Shown one piece after another: positions 15,055 to 23,633 of a stretch of DNA of 64,000 nucleotides. This DNA is from Marispirochaeta sp964554875 (GTDB lineage Bacteria > Spirochaetota > Spirochaetia > JC444 > Marispirochaetaceae), in the NCBI GenBank assembly GCA_964554875.1, contig CAZKQJ010000007.1, forward strand, positions 1 to 64,000, in the 5' to 3' direction. Numbering within the stretch: the first letter of the stretch is position 1; each line of letters starts with the position of its first letter. The position numbers and the translations under genes are program-made. The notes under the pieces are model-generated. The model searched no databases. It was not told the origin of the DNA and saw only the letters and a program-made list of their open reading frames with translations.

Positions 15055-16608
15055 ATGAATAAAACAGAAAAATCCCGGAATATCCTGGAAGGAGTGCTCA
15101 GGATTGCAGGGGTACTCGCCGTTACAATGTTTTTCATGCTGTCCTGCTCGGGAGGCGGGGCCGGATCATCAGGCTCTTCCGGCGGGGAATCAGACTACAG
15201 CGCTTCCGGGCAGGTCATTGATTCAACAAGCGGGCTTCCGGTTTCTGGTGTAAGCATACATTTCAGCGGCGATGTTAACGCGGACACCACTACAGACGAG
15301 TACGGCTTGTGGTCTCAGAGCGGTTTGAGCGGTACGGTAAGCATAACACCTGCGAAAGATGACTGGAGCTTTACTCCTGCATCAATAGAAATCAGTGAAG
15401 AAACAGCAGATATGGTGTTCGTGCGGGATGATCCGCCGGAAACGGTTGCAAATCCGACAGCCACTCCCGGGCCCGGGGAGGTGGCAGCAGGCACCGAAGT
15501 TACCCTCTCTGTTTCAACCGCCGGAGCCGCAATCTATTATACACTCAATGGCAGCGATCCGAAAGAACATGGAGTTCTTTATTCCGGTCCAATTCAAATA
15601 GACGAAGACCTTAGCATATTAGCATACGCCGAAAAAGCGGGCATGCTTGACAGCGAGGTTACAAGCTTTATGTATACAATAGAACAGCCGCCGCCCGTAG
15701 TGCCCCCTACAGGTATCTACGCCGGCACCAGTGGAGGCTTGTCGTTTTCCGCGGACGGAGGACTATCTTTTGTCAACCGGACCACCACGGATGGCCTGGG
15801 GAGTGACTCCGTTAATGGAGTATTCGTTACCAGCGAAGCTGTGTACGCCGCGACAAGCGGAGGCTTGTCGATTTCCACCGACGGAGGAGAGACATTTACG
15901 AACCGGACTACATCCGACGGATTGGGGAGTATTTATCTATATGGCGTGCAGACCATCGGTTCAACTGTATATGCGGCAAGCGACTATGGACTGTCCATAT
16001 CCAATAACGGAGGAGTCAGCTTCAGCAACCGGACCACCGCAGATGGTTTGGGCGAAAATTCGGTGCGGGATGTGTATGTTGAAGGTTCAACTGTTTTTGC
16101 GGCCACGAACGGTGGTTTGTCGATTTCCACCGACGGAGGAGAAACTTTTACGAACCGGACTACGGATGATGGCCTTGCAAGCAATGATCTCCAGGCGCTG
16201 TTTGTCTCCGGCTCCACCGTTTACGCGGCGACAGATAACGGCTTATCCGTATCGTCCGACGGCGGTAACAGTTTTATGACAATTCCGGATACCAGCGGTC
16301 TGGATGCGCTGAATATCAAGGATGTCCATGCTGAGGAGTCCGTGCTATATGTAGCTGCGTTCCATAGCGGATTCGGCTTGTATGTTTCCGACGACGGCGG
16401 AGACAGCTTTACCAAAAGAACTGAAGCGGGACATGGATTTTACAGCTCAGACGCCTTTGCCGTATATGCCTCAGGCTCGAATGTCTATGTGGGGACGAAC
16501 TGGGGAGGTCTCGCCGTCTCCGCCGACGGCGCTGACAGTTTTGTTTATAAAACGGAGACTGATGGCCTGGGGCATGGTATTGTAAAATCCGTTTTTGTAA
16601 AAGAGTAG
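15055..16608 (+). CDS. Surface lipoprotein with beta-propeller-like (BNR-type) repeats
   Basis: This 517-residue protein starts with a signal sequence and a lipobox ending MLSC, then a Ser/Gly linker. Residues about 45-110 resemble a carboxypeptidase-regulatory/Ig-like domain (GQVIDSTSGLPVSGV). A chitobiase-C-terminal-like module follows (TPGPGEVAAGTEVTLS...GAAIYYTLNGSDP). From about 220 to the end come seven repeats of about 42 residues with the pattern GLSxSxDGGxxFxNRTTxDGL...VYAAT, resembling Asp-box/BNR propeller blades. No catalytic residues are evident; binding or scaffolding on the cell surface is likely. GGGGG precedes the ATG, and a terminator-like hairpin follows the gene. Repeats 2 and 4 are almost identical at the DNA level. 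Confidence 0.72.
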   Translation: MNKTEKSRNILEGVLRIAGVLAVTMFFMLSCSGGGAGSSGSSGGESDYSASGQVIDSTSGLPVSGVSIHFSGDVNADTTTDEYGLWSQSGLSGTVSITPAKDDWSFTPASIEISEETADMVFVRDDPPETVANPTATPGPGEVAAGTEVTLSVSTAGAAIYYTLNGSDPKEHGVLYSGPIQIDEDLSILAYAEKAGMLDSEVTSFMYTIEQPPPVVPPTGIYAGTSGGLSFSADGGLSFVNRTTTDGLGSDSVNGVFVTSEAVYAATSGGLSISTDGGETFTNRTTSDGLGSIYLYGVQTIGSTVYAASDYGLSISNNGGVSFSNRTTADGLGENSVRDVYVEGSTVFAATNGGLSISTDGGETFTNRTTDDGLASNDLQALFVSGSTVYAATDNGLSVSSDGGNSFMTIPDTSGLDALNIKDVHAEESVLYVAAFHSGFGLYVSDDGGDSFTKRTEAGHGFYSSDAFAVYASGSNVYVGTNWGGLAVSADGADSFVYKTETDGLGHGIVKSVFVKE

Positions 16609-16626
16609 CCTTTTTTCTGCATATCG

Positions 16627-16668
16627 ACTCCGGGGTGCACGCTGCAGCCGCCCCGGAGTGTTCTTTTT
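16627..16668 (+). terminator. Probable rho-independent terminator
   Basis: A 9-bp stem ACTCCGGGG/CCCCGGAGT with a 15-base loop is followed by GTTCTTTTTC. It ends the repeat-lipoprotein unit. Confidence 0.65.
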
Positions 16669-16761
16669 CTACTCCATCAAAATTTCCCCTTCCCCGGCGT
16701 TATGTATATATTAAACAGGTTACCCTGTGCTTTCGTGTACAAGACGGGGAGGTAAGAAGTA

Positions 16762-18462
16762 ATGTTTCGAAGAATATCTGTTTTTCTGCTAATCCTTTCT
16801 TTATTCCTGCTTATATTTTCCGCTCCCCTTGTGTCCCGGCAGCAGTTTGCGGTCACATCTTCCCATCATCTTGCCAGCGATGCGGCAGTCCGGGTGCTGC
16901 GCTCCGGCGGAAACGCCGCGGATGCCGCTTTTACCACGGCGGCAGTGCTTTCCATCGTGCAGCCCTGGTTCTCAAGTATCATGGGAGGCGGTACCTGGGG
17001 TCTCTATTATGAAGCCGCCAGCGGCAGGATCCGCGCTCTTGACGGAGTAGGGCCTGCAGCAAGCGGAGCTGTGCCGGAATTCTTTCAGGATCCGGAAAAC
17101 GCCCGGCGCAGCGGAATGCACCAGGCGGTAGTACCGGGGGCCTGGGCCGGGTGGATGGAGTGGCTCAAGGCCTACGGCAGGACCCCGCTTGACGAACTGC
17201 TGCAGCCGGCTATAGACCTTGCGGAAAAGGGGTATCCGGTCTATGCCGAAATGGCGGCATGGCTGGAGCGGGGAGAAGACGACATCCGCAGCTGGCCCTA
17301 CAGCCGGGAGGCCTATATGCCCGACGGAGATCTGCTTCGCTTTGGCGATACTGTCAGATTGCCGCGGATGGCTCAAACCCTGCGGGATGTCCAGCGGGTA
17401 TATCGTAACAATCTGCGCTTTGGACGACAGCGGGCCCTGGATGCAGCCAATGACCATTTTTACCGCGGTCCCATAGCCAGAAGCATCGTTGACTACTCCA
17501 AAGCCCACGGCGGATTGTTTGAGATTTCCGACTTTAGCGGGTTTCAAACCGGTTTGCGTGAACCCCTGTTGATTGATTATCGGGGTATCCGCGTTTATCA
17601 GAACCCGCCCAACAGCCAGGGAATTACAATGCTGCTGGCCCTTAATATTCTTGAAGGCTATGATTTTTCCGGATACAGCGTGGACTCTCCCGAGGCTGTT
17701 CACCTGCAGGTGGAAGCACTGAAGATCGCCCATGCCTCCAAGCACCGCTATGTGGGCGATCCGCTGTATGAAGATATACCGCTGCGGCGGCTGCTGTCGG
17801 AGGAGTATGCCCGGAATGCACGACGCTTGATTCGTGCCGACACAGCCTTGACCTGGCCTTTTCCCCGGGTAATCGAGGAGCTTGAAGAAAGCAATACATC
17901 GACATTTTCCATTGTCGATCGCGAAGGGAACGGCGCTGCGGTAACAACCTCTCTTGGCGCCCAGTTTCTTGTCGCTGGTCCGAGCGGTGTTCATATTAAT
18001 AACCGCATGCGCATGTTTTACTACGACCGCGGGTTTCCCAACACCGTGGAGCCGGGAAAAAAGGTGCGCCATACCAGTAACCCCTACATCGCTCTCAGGA
18101 ACGGAAAACTCTTCATCCTCGGCGGTAATACCGGTGTGGACACCCAGCCCCAGGGGCAGGTCCAGCAGTTCATCAGCCTCGTGGAGTTCGGTCTTTCTCC
18201 ACAGCAGGCGGTTTCACGTCCCCGTTTTCTTACCCGTGCGTTTCCTGCGGGGCAGTGGCCCTTCGAGGCTGACAATGAGCTTGCCATGGAGGCCGGTACT
18301 CCGGAAGCTCTTCGCCGGTCTATGACGGCAAGGGGACATACTTTGGCATCCAACGGCATATGGGGGAATGCCCAGATGCTTGTGATCGACCCGGACAGCG
18401 GCAAGATTCAGGCTGGTACTGATCCCCGGGAAGGAGTTGGAAAAGGGGTTGTGGAGGAGTGA
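16762..18462 (+). CDS. Gamma-glutamyltransferase-family hydrolase, paralogue 1
   Basis: This is a 566-residue exported Ntn-hydrolase with a signal peptide at residues 1-20. The family core is clear: SGGNAADAA near the start, the autocleavage/nucleophile threonine in ESNTSTFSIVD with downstream GNGAAVTTS, INNRM, and a late GGNTGVDTQPQGQVQQF. Family members cleave and transfer gamma-glutamyl groups, for example from glutathione; some are acylases. The GNTGxDTQPQ segment differs from the GSPGGSRI of glutathione-type enzymes, so the substrate is open. It has a GGGGAGG Shine-Dalgarno. Its stop overlaps the GTG of the next paralogue, so the two are translationally coupled. Confidence 0.88.
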   Translation: MFRRISVFLLILSLFLLIFSAPLVSRQQFAVTSSHHLASDAAVRVLRSGGNAADAAFTTAAVLSIVQPWFSSIMGGGTWGLYYEAASGRIRALDGVGPAASGAVPEFFQDPENARRSGMHQAVVPGAWAGWMEWLKAYGRTPLDELLQPAIDLAEKGYPVYAEMAAWLERGEDDIRSWPYSREAYMPDGDLLRFGDTVRLPRMAQTLRDVQRVYRNNLRFGRQRALDAANDHFYRGPIARSIVDYSKAHGGLFEISDFSGFQTGLREPLLIDYRGIRVYQNPPNSQGITMLLALNILEGYDFSGYSVDSPEAVHLQVEALKIAHASKHRYVGDPLYEDIPLRRLLSEEYARNARRLIRADTALTWPFPRVIEELEESNTSTFSIVDREGNGAAVTTSLGAQFLVAGPSGVHINNRMRMFYYDRGFPNTVEPGKKVRHTSNPYIALRNGKLFILGGNTGVDTQPQGQVQQFISLVEFGLSPQQAVSRPRFLTRAFPAGQWPFEADNELAMEAGTPEALRRSMTARGHTLASNGIWGNAQMLVIDPDSGKIQAGTDPREGVGKGVVEE

Positions 18463-20342
18463 AGAAACGCTTGTTTTTCTTAGCATCGCCGGTCCTCATC
18501 GTACTCTTTATTGTTTCCTGCACTCCGGAGCATACAGCCCCGCAACCCGACTCCATCCCTCCTGTGGAGATACACGAGGGGACGGATGTGGGCCCGATGG
18601 ACTATGATACCTTTGATCCCGCTTCTGTTGCGGTGGATATCCCGGTATCCCTGCTGGGATACCGGCAGGCGTATGAAGAGGACGAACCGGAACTGACCCG
18701 GCAATATGGCCGGGATGTTCCGGCGAAGGGTATGCGGATGGCAATAAGCTCCCGGGACGAGGTCGCCAGCCGTGTCGGTTTCAGAGTTCTGCAGTACGGA
18801 GGCAATGCCGCCGATGCGGCATTTGCAACTGCAGCGGCAATCAGTGTGCGGGAACCCTGGTTTTCCCATTTTCTCGGCGGAGGGACCTGGGCTCTGTACC
18901 GGGATGCAGCAGGGACGGTACAGGCTGTGGACGGCGCCGGGACCATCGGCAGCGATGCGGATCCGGAATTCTTTAAAAATCCTGCCAATCTGCGCCAGCA
19001 CGGAATGGAATGGGCCATTGTCCCCGGGGCATGGGACGCCTGGCTTCTCTGGCTTGATGAGTTCGGCAGCATGGAGCTGGACCTTCTGCTTGCGCCGGCG
19101 GTGGACCTTGCTGAAAACGGTGTTTCCGTTAGTACCGGCATGGCAGCCTGGATACGGCTGCAGGAAGAATCCATATCTTCACGGCCGGAGACAGCGGCAG
19201 TTTTTTTGCCCAACGGCAGGGTCCCGGATGTCGGGCAGAGGATATATCAGCGGGACCTGGCAAAGACCATGAAAATGATCATTGCGGCTTATCGTGAAGC
19301 CAGACCCGCCGGACGTACGGCCGCCCTGCAGGCTGCCAGGGATATCTATTACGATGGTCCTGTCGCCGCTGAAATCGTTGAGTATTCCCGCAGGAACCGG
19401 GGAAGTCTGGTTCTCGAAGATTTTCGCCGCTACCGGGCGGAACTGCGGGATCCCCTTGTAAGCAGCTTTCATGAATGGCAGCTGTACAATCCACCTCCGA
19501 ACAGCCAGGGGATTGTCATGCCCCTGGCCCTGGGAATCCTGGAAAACTTCGATCTTCGAAGCAGGGAATGGGACAATCCGGAGACGATACATCTGGTAGC
19601 GGAGGCCATGAATCTGGCACATATCGACAAGCATCATTATGTAGGCGACCCGGAGCACATTGATATTCCCCTGGACAGACTCTTAAGCAAGGATTACGCC
19701 CGCAGTCAGGCGGAACGGATAAATCCCGGTGCAGCCATGGCCTGGCCGCAGGCCGGCGGTCTTGAAGCGCATGAACGGAATACCACCACCTTTTCCGTGC
19801 TTGATTCCCAGGGGAATGCGGCGGCCATAACCACCTCAACCGGTTCCCAGTTTGTGGTAGCCGGCAGAACTGGTATCCTTATAAATCAGCGGCTGCAGAA
19901 TGTCTTTTACCAGGAGGATAGTCCCAACGCGCTGGTACCCGGGCGCCGGGTGCGGCATACGGTAAACCCCTATATGGCGGAGCTTCCGGGGAGTAAACTG
20001 GTTATCGGGGGGAATACCGGTTACGATACTCAGCCTCAGGGGCAGATCCAGCAGTTTCTTCATCTGGCTCTTTTTGGCGCCAATGCCCAGCAGGCGGTAA
20101 GTCGGCCGCGTTTTATTGTGCACTCCTTTCCGGACATCACCTATCCCCATGAGGTTCGGAACGAATTGGCCCTTGAATGGGGTTTCCGCGGGGAGTTACA
20201 GATGGCTTTGGAAGAGCGGGGACACCGGGTCAGCAGGCGTGCCATCTTTGGCAATGCCAGCGTTATTGTCGTCGACTTCGAAAGCGGCAGAATCGAGGCC
20301 GGCGCGGACCCACGGGGAGAAAATCTTGCCATAGCCTGGTGA
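18459..20342 (+). CDS. Gamma-glutamyltransferase-family lipoprotein, paralogue 2
   Basis: This 627-residue paralogue of the preceding gene starts with GTG overlapping that gene's TGA, with GGAGG just upstream. A signal peptide ends in the lipobox IVSC (Cys about residue 21), and an extra 70-residue acidic spacer precedes the catalytic part, so it is probably tethered to a membrane. Family motifs are retained: GGNAADAAFATAAA, the nucleophile region ERNTTTFSVLD, and GGNTGYDTQPQGQIQQF. Two differently localised copies in one operon suggest a division of labour, such as soluble periplasmic versus anchored, or different peptide substrates. Co-expression is supported by the overlap; the substrate is not known. 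Confidence 0.87.
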   Translation: MKKRLFFLASPVLIVLFIVSCTPEHTAPQPDSIPPVEIHEGTDVGPMDYDTFDPASVAVDIPVSLLGYRQAYEEDEPELTRQYGRDVPAKGMRMAISSRDEVASRVGFRVLQYGGNAADAAFATAAAISVREPWFSHFLGGGTWALYRDAAGTVQAVDGAGTIGSDADPEFFKNPANLRQHGMEWAIVPGAWDAWLLWLDEFGSMELDLLLAPAVDLAENGVSVSTGMAAWIRLQEESISSRPETAAVFLPNGRVPDVGQRIYQRDLAKTMKMIIAAYREARPAGRTAALQAARDIYYDGPVAAEIVEYSRRNRGSLVLEDFRRYRAELRDPLVSSFHEWQLYNPPPNSQGIVMPLALGILENFDLRSREWDNPETIHLVAEAMNLAHIDKHHYVGDPEHIDIPLDRLLSKDYARSQAERINPGAAMAWPQAGGLEAHERNTTTFSVLDSQGNAAAITTSTGSQFVVAGRTGILINQRLQNVFYQEDSPNALVPGRRVRHTVNPYMAELPGSKLVIGGNTGYDTQPQGQIQQFLHLALFGANAQQAVSRPRFIVHSFPDITYPHEVRNELALEWGFRGELQMALEERGHRVSRRAIFGNASVIVVDFESGRIEAGADPRGENLAIAW

Positions 20343-20430
20343 GTAATCTGCATCTTTTGGCAAAAATAGTAGTGCCGGGAAACTAAAGGAATTCCGTAAA
20401 AGTACTTATTGTAGTATTATGTTACTGTAG

Positions 20431-21639
20431 ATGAAGAAAAGTTTTTTTAAGCAGATTGTTCACCACCTCGATTCACCTCTCTATGTGACCGACCCGGACG
20501 GAGTTATTCTCTACATAAATAAAGCCTTTACAGAGGTAAGCGGGTATTCAGAAAAAGAAGCCCTGGGAAAGAAGAGCTCCATCCTTAAGTCCGGCAGGAT
20601 GTCCAAAGACTATTACGAGCGTCTGTGGAGCAGATTGCTGGCAAAGATCTCCTGGAAAGAGGAGATCATCAACCGGCGAAAGGACGGTAGCGAATACACC
20701 GCCCTTCAGTTTATTACCCCCATCTGCGATGCCAGGGACAGGATCCTCTATTTCGCGGCGGTACAGTACGATGTGACCCGGGAAAAGGAGCTTCAGAACG
20801 AGAGGGAGATATTCTTCAACGTAAATATTGATCTCCTCTGCATCATCACCGAATCCGGAATCATCAGGCGGGCAAACAGGGCCTGGCGGAATCTTCTGGG
20901 GATAAATCCCGAAGACCTGGAAGGACGTTTGATTCAGGAACTGGTTCATGCGGATGATACTGACAGTTTCTTCGAGACCCAGGAGAAACTGATGCGGGAA
21001 AACAACCTTCCCCAGGTGGATTTGAGGATTCGAAAAGCCGACGGCGAGTATAACTGGGTATCCTGGCGGATTCTCTATGATCCGGATAAGAAACTCTTCT
21101 ATGCCAGCGGACGGGATGTTCAGGAACGGGTTGAAATGGAGAGGAAGATCCGGAGGATTTCCAACACCGATCCCCTGACCGGTGCCGCCAACAGGCTGAA
21201 ATTCGAAGAGGAGTATAAAAAAGAGCTTAACCGGTCACAGCGTTACCGTCTGCCCCTGGGCTTTATTTTGTGTGATATTGATCATTTCAAACAGATAAAC
21301 GATACCTACGGGCATTACCGGGGTGATGTAGTATTGAAAAAGTTTGTCCAGATCATCCATGAAAACCTCCGGGACACTGACCAGCTTTTCCGCTGGGGAG
21401 GCGAGGAGTTTGCCCTGCTCTGTCCCCATACCGGCCTGGAGGATGCCCTCTCCTTTTCCGAACGGCTCAGGAAAATCATAGACGGGACGGACTTTGAGAT
21501 TGAACAGAAGGTTACCCTGAGTTTAGGCGTAACCATCTGCAGGGAGGACGACACGGAGGAGACTCTGCTCCGGAGGGCGGATGCCGCTCTGTACGAGGCA
21601 AAGCGAACGGGGAGGAACAGAAGCATATCTGTTGAATAG
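20431..21639 (+). CDS. PAS-PAS-GGDEF diguanylate cyclase
   Basis: This soluble 402-residue protein makes cyclic di-GMP. PAS 1 (about 5-115, starting VHHLDSPLYVTDPDGVILY) includes a PAC segment, PAS 2 spans about 125-240 (NVNIDLLCIITESGII), and the GGDEF domain runs from about 245 to 402. The active-site signature is GGEEF in FRWGGEEFALLCPHT, and DPLTGAANR opens the domain. The I-site RxxD is not obvious. There are no transmembrane helices, so the PAS domains should sense a cytoplasmic cue. There is no Shine-Dalgarno; TATTAT lies 10 bases before the ATG, suggesting a very short leader. A bidirectional terminator shared with tRNA-Arg follows. Confidence 0.9.
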   Translation: MKKSFFKQIVHHLDSPLYVTDPDGVILYINKAFTEVSGYSEKEALGKKSSILKSGRMSKDYYERLWSRLLAKISWKEEIINRRKDGSEYTALQFITPICDARDRILYFAAVQYDVTREKELQNEREIFFNVNIDLLCIITESGIIRRANRAWRNLLGINPEDLEGRLIQELVHADDTDSFFETQEKLMRENNLPQVDLRIRKADGEYNWVSWRILYDPDKKLFYASGRDVQERVEMERKIRRISNTDPLTGAANRLKFEEEYKKELNRSQRYRLPLGFILCDIDHFKQINDTYGHYRGDVVLKKFVQIIHENLRDTDQLFRWGGEEFALLCPHTGLEDALSFSERLRKIIDGTDFEIEQKVTLSLGVTICREDDTEETLLRRADAALYEAKRTGRNRSISVE

Positions 21640-21703
21640 GGGATTGCCGACCGCTGCGCTTGCTCTCGGCGGACGCTGTCATGCGTTCGGTACACATCAG
21701 GCA

Positions 21704-21739
21704 TAAAAAAATAGCCGGCCTCAAGGCCGGCTATTTTTT

Positions 21740-21740
<1 letters not shown>
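21704..21740. terminator. Bidirectional rho-independent terminator
   Basis: A perfect 9-bp stem TAGCCGGCC/GGCCGGCTA with the loop TCAA is flanked by A7 on the left and T7 on the right. It can therefore terminate both the plus-strand cyclase and the minus-strand tRNA-Arg. Confidence 0.9.
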
Positions 21741-21813
<73 letters not shown>

Positions 21814-21823
21814 GCGCAGATGC

Positions 21824-21853
21824 ATAGTAGTAAATATACGGTACCGGTGTCAA
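21824..21853 (-). promoter_or_regulatory. Promoter of tRNA-Arg
   Basis: On the minus strand TTGACA and TACTAT are separated by 18 bases, ending 10 bases before the tRNA 5' end. Confidence 0.7.
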
Positions 21854-21861
21854 CGTTTTGC

Positions 21862-21890
21862 TTTACAATCTGCAAGGGCGTTGCTATGCT
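21862..21890 (+). promoter_or_regulatory. Sigma70-type promoter of the lipoprotein gene at 21943
   Basis: TTTACA and TATGCT are separated by 17 bases. The predicted leader of about 46 bases contains AAGGAG before the ATG. Confidence 0.6.
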
Positions 21891-21942
21891 TTTTAGCGGA
21901 TTAACTTTTAACCGATTTAAAACACTTTCAAAGGAGAACAAA

Positions 21943-22779
21943 ATGAAGCTTATCAAGAAGATCAGTAAAGCTGTTCTGATTGGTGCTGCACTGATTCTGG
22001 TCTTTACTGGTTGTGTCTCTGTGGACGACATTGTATCCGGTAATCTTATGGCCAAAACCGAAGCACGCATGGGGCAGGCCCTGGCGGATGCGGTGGGTAT
22101 CGGTGCCCTGGAAGACGCGGTTCTTGCCACCCTTATCTACACCCAGGTCTTTTACGCCGGAGGCTACGGCTACGGCTACGAGGATTTTACCGAGGGGGAA
22201 GGGGTCGCCTGGAAACTGACGGCAAAGGATAACGAAGGAAGCGAAACCCTGGAGGTTGAGCGGGCCCTGCTGAAGCGTAATGCCGACGGTACTGCCTGGT
22301 GGTTCCTTGCGTACAGGGCCGAGGGCGAAGAGGAGTTCATCTCCGAGGCTCTGCTGGATAAGGATTACAATATTGTGAAATTCCGTTATCATGATCCCGA
22401 GACGGATGCGATCCGGGAGTGGGTCCCGGAGCGGGAAGAAGCTGAAGCGTCAGCCGCGGATGATGAAGAGCCGGAAGAGGAACCCGAGGTCGGCTATTTT
22501 GAAGGAGATTACGGCAACTATATTACCGGAACGAAGCGGGTCGTTGTTCCCGCCGGGACCTATCAGGCCGAGCACGTGCTTATCGAGGATTCCTACATGG
22601 TAGAAGAAGGCGCGGACGCTTCCGAGTCCTACGAAGTACGCTATGAATGGTGGCTTGTGAAGGATATTCCCGGAGATCTGGTTAAGTATTCCTGGCAGAA
22701 TGTCAGCGACAATTCAAGCCTGGTAGGTGAGCTGCTTTCCCACAAACGCGGGTATACGACCCGTCTTGAATCCTTCTGA
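21943..22779 (+). CDS. Lipoprotein of unknown function
   Basis: This 278-residue protein begins with the signal peptide MKLIKKISK plus a hydrophobic core and the lipobox VFTGC (Cys about residue 24). The mature part has a Gly/Tyr-rich GGYGYGYEDF stretch, a strongly acidic Glu/Asp-rich linker at about 165-185, and a C-terminal beta-rich region with PAGTYQAEHV. I do not recognise the family. The start at 21943 follows AAGGAGAACAAA; the open frame extends upstream into the tRNA region but without a signal sequence. It is a monocistronic unit with its own promoter and terminator. Confidence 0.75.
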   Translation: MKLIKKISKAVLIGAALILVFTGCVSVDDIVSGNLMAKTEARMGQALADAVGIGALEDAVLATLIYTQVFYAGGYGYGYEDFTEGEGVAWKLTAKDNEGSETLEVERALLKRNADGTAWWFLAYRAEGEEEFISEALLDKDYNIVKFRYHDPETDAIREWVPEREEAEASAADDEEPEEEPEVGYFEGDYGNYITGTKRVVVPAGTYQAEHVLIEDSYMVEEGADASESYEVRYEWWLVKDIPGDLVKYSWQNVSDNSSLVGELLSHKRGYTTRLESF

Positions 22780-22813
22780 TTCCAGGGATCTGTAGGCTGT
22801 ATCGATTTGTACC

Positions 22814-22850
22814 TGAGCCCGCTGATTCTTCAGGCGGGCTCATTCTTTTC
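22814..22850 (+). terminator. Rho-independent terminator
   Basis: A 9-bp stem TGAGCCCGC/GCGGGCTCA is followed by TTCTTTTCT. It ends the lipoprotein unit and touches the end of the convergent rph gene. Confidence 0.75.
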
Positions 22851-23540
22851 TCAGGAGATTCCCAGGGCTGAAAGCTGGGAGCTGCGTATTCTGGCTATCC
22901 CTTCCTCCGCAGAATCCAGCAGCCTGTTGAGGGTCTCCCGTTCAAAGACGTCCTTTTCTCCGGTGCCCTGGACTTCCACCAGGCAGCTGTCCCGCATGAC
23001 CACGTTCATGTCCACCGCTGCCCGGGAATCGTGATAGTAGTCCAGATCGCAGATCAGCTCTCCCTCGACAACTCCGACGCTTACCGCCGCTACCTGACCC
23101 AGAAGGTAGGCCTCTGGACCGCTCGTTCCCTGGATATCCGCCAGTTTCTGCAGGGCCCGGTAAAGGGCCACCCATCCGCCGGATATTGCGGCGGTGCGGG
23201 TGCCCCCGTCGGCCTGCAGTACGTCGCAGTCTATAACGATGCTGGTCTCTCCCAGGGATGCAAGGTCTACAGCGGCCCGCAGGGACCGCCCTATCAGGCG
23301 GCTTATCTCCACCCCCCGGCCGTCCCGCTTAGCTCCGTCCCGTCGCTTGCGACCGCCTCCGGTGCTCCCCGGGAGCATGGCGTACTCAGCGGTGAGCCAG
23401 CCGGTCCCCTTGCCTTCCAGAAAGGGGGGGACTTTCTCCTCGATGGTGGCGGTACAGATTACCCTGGTATCCCCGAAACAGGCCAGACAGCTGCCCGCGG
23501 GATTCTTGATGTAGTCGGTTTCAAAATGAATGTTTCGCAT
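22851..23540 (-). CDS. rph: Ribonuclease PH
   Basis: RNase PH trims tRNA 3' ends by phosphorolysis. Core motifs are intact: GDTRVICTATIEEKVPPF, GWLTAEYAMLPGST, the phosphate-binding GRGVEISRLIGRSLRA, DCDVLQADGGTRTAAI and DMNVVM. The usual N-terminal R-x-D-G-R...RPV segment of about 11 residues is missing from any plausible start: the frame begins MRNIHFETDYIKNPAGS, directly at the first beta-strand. The start at 23540 is chosen by domain position. There is no Shine-Dalgarno. A weak TACCAT lies 6 bases upstream. At 229 residues it is slightly short for the family. Confidence 0.9.
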   Translation of the reverse strand: MRNIHFETDYIKNPAGSCLACFGDTRVICTATIEEKVPPFLEGKGTGWLTAEYAMLPGSTGGGRKRRDGAKRDGRGVEISRLIGRSLRAAVDLASLGETSIVIDCDVLQADGGTRTAAISGGWVALYRALQKLADIQGTSGPEAYLLGQVAAVSVGVVEGELICDLDYYHDSRAAVDMNVVMRDSCLVEVQGTGEKDVFERETLNRLLDSAEEGIARIRSSQLSALGIS

Positions 23541-23633
23541 GATTATATGGTAGCATAAAGACGGCAAAAAAAGACAGGGTTTGCTTGACAGGGAGGTGCT
23601 GATGTCCGAGAGTGGCTAGACAGGGGTTTGAAT

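Noticed and set aside
23585..23613. Perfect TTGACA upstream of the Gfo/Idh/MocA gene
   Set aside because: No -10-like hexamer occurs at 15-19 bases downstream (GAGAGT and neighbours), so I did not call a promoter.
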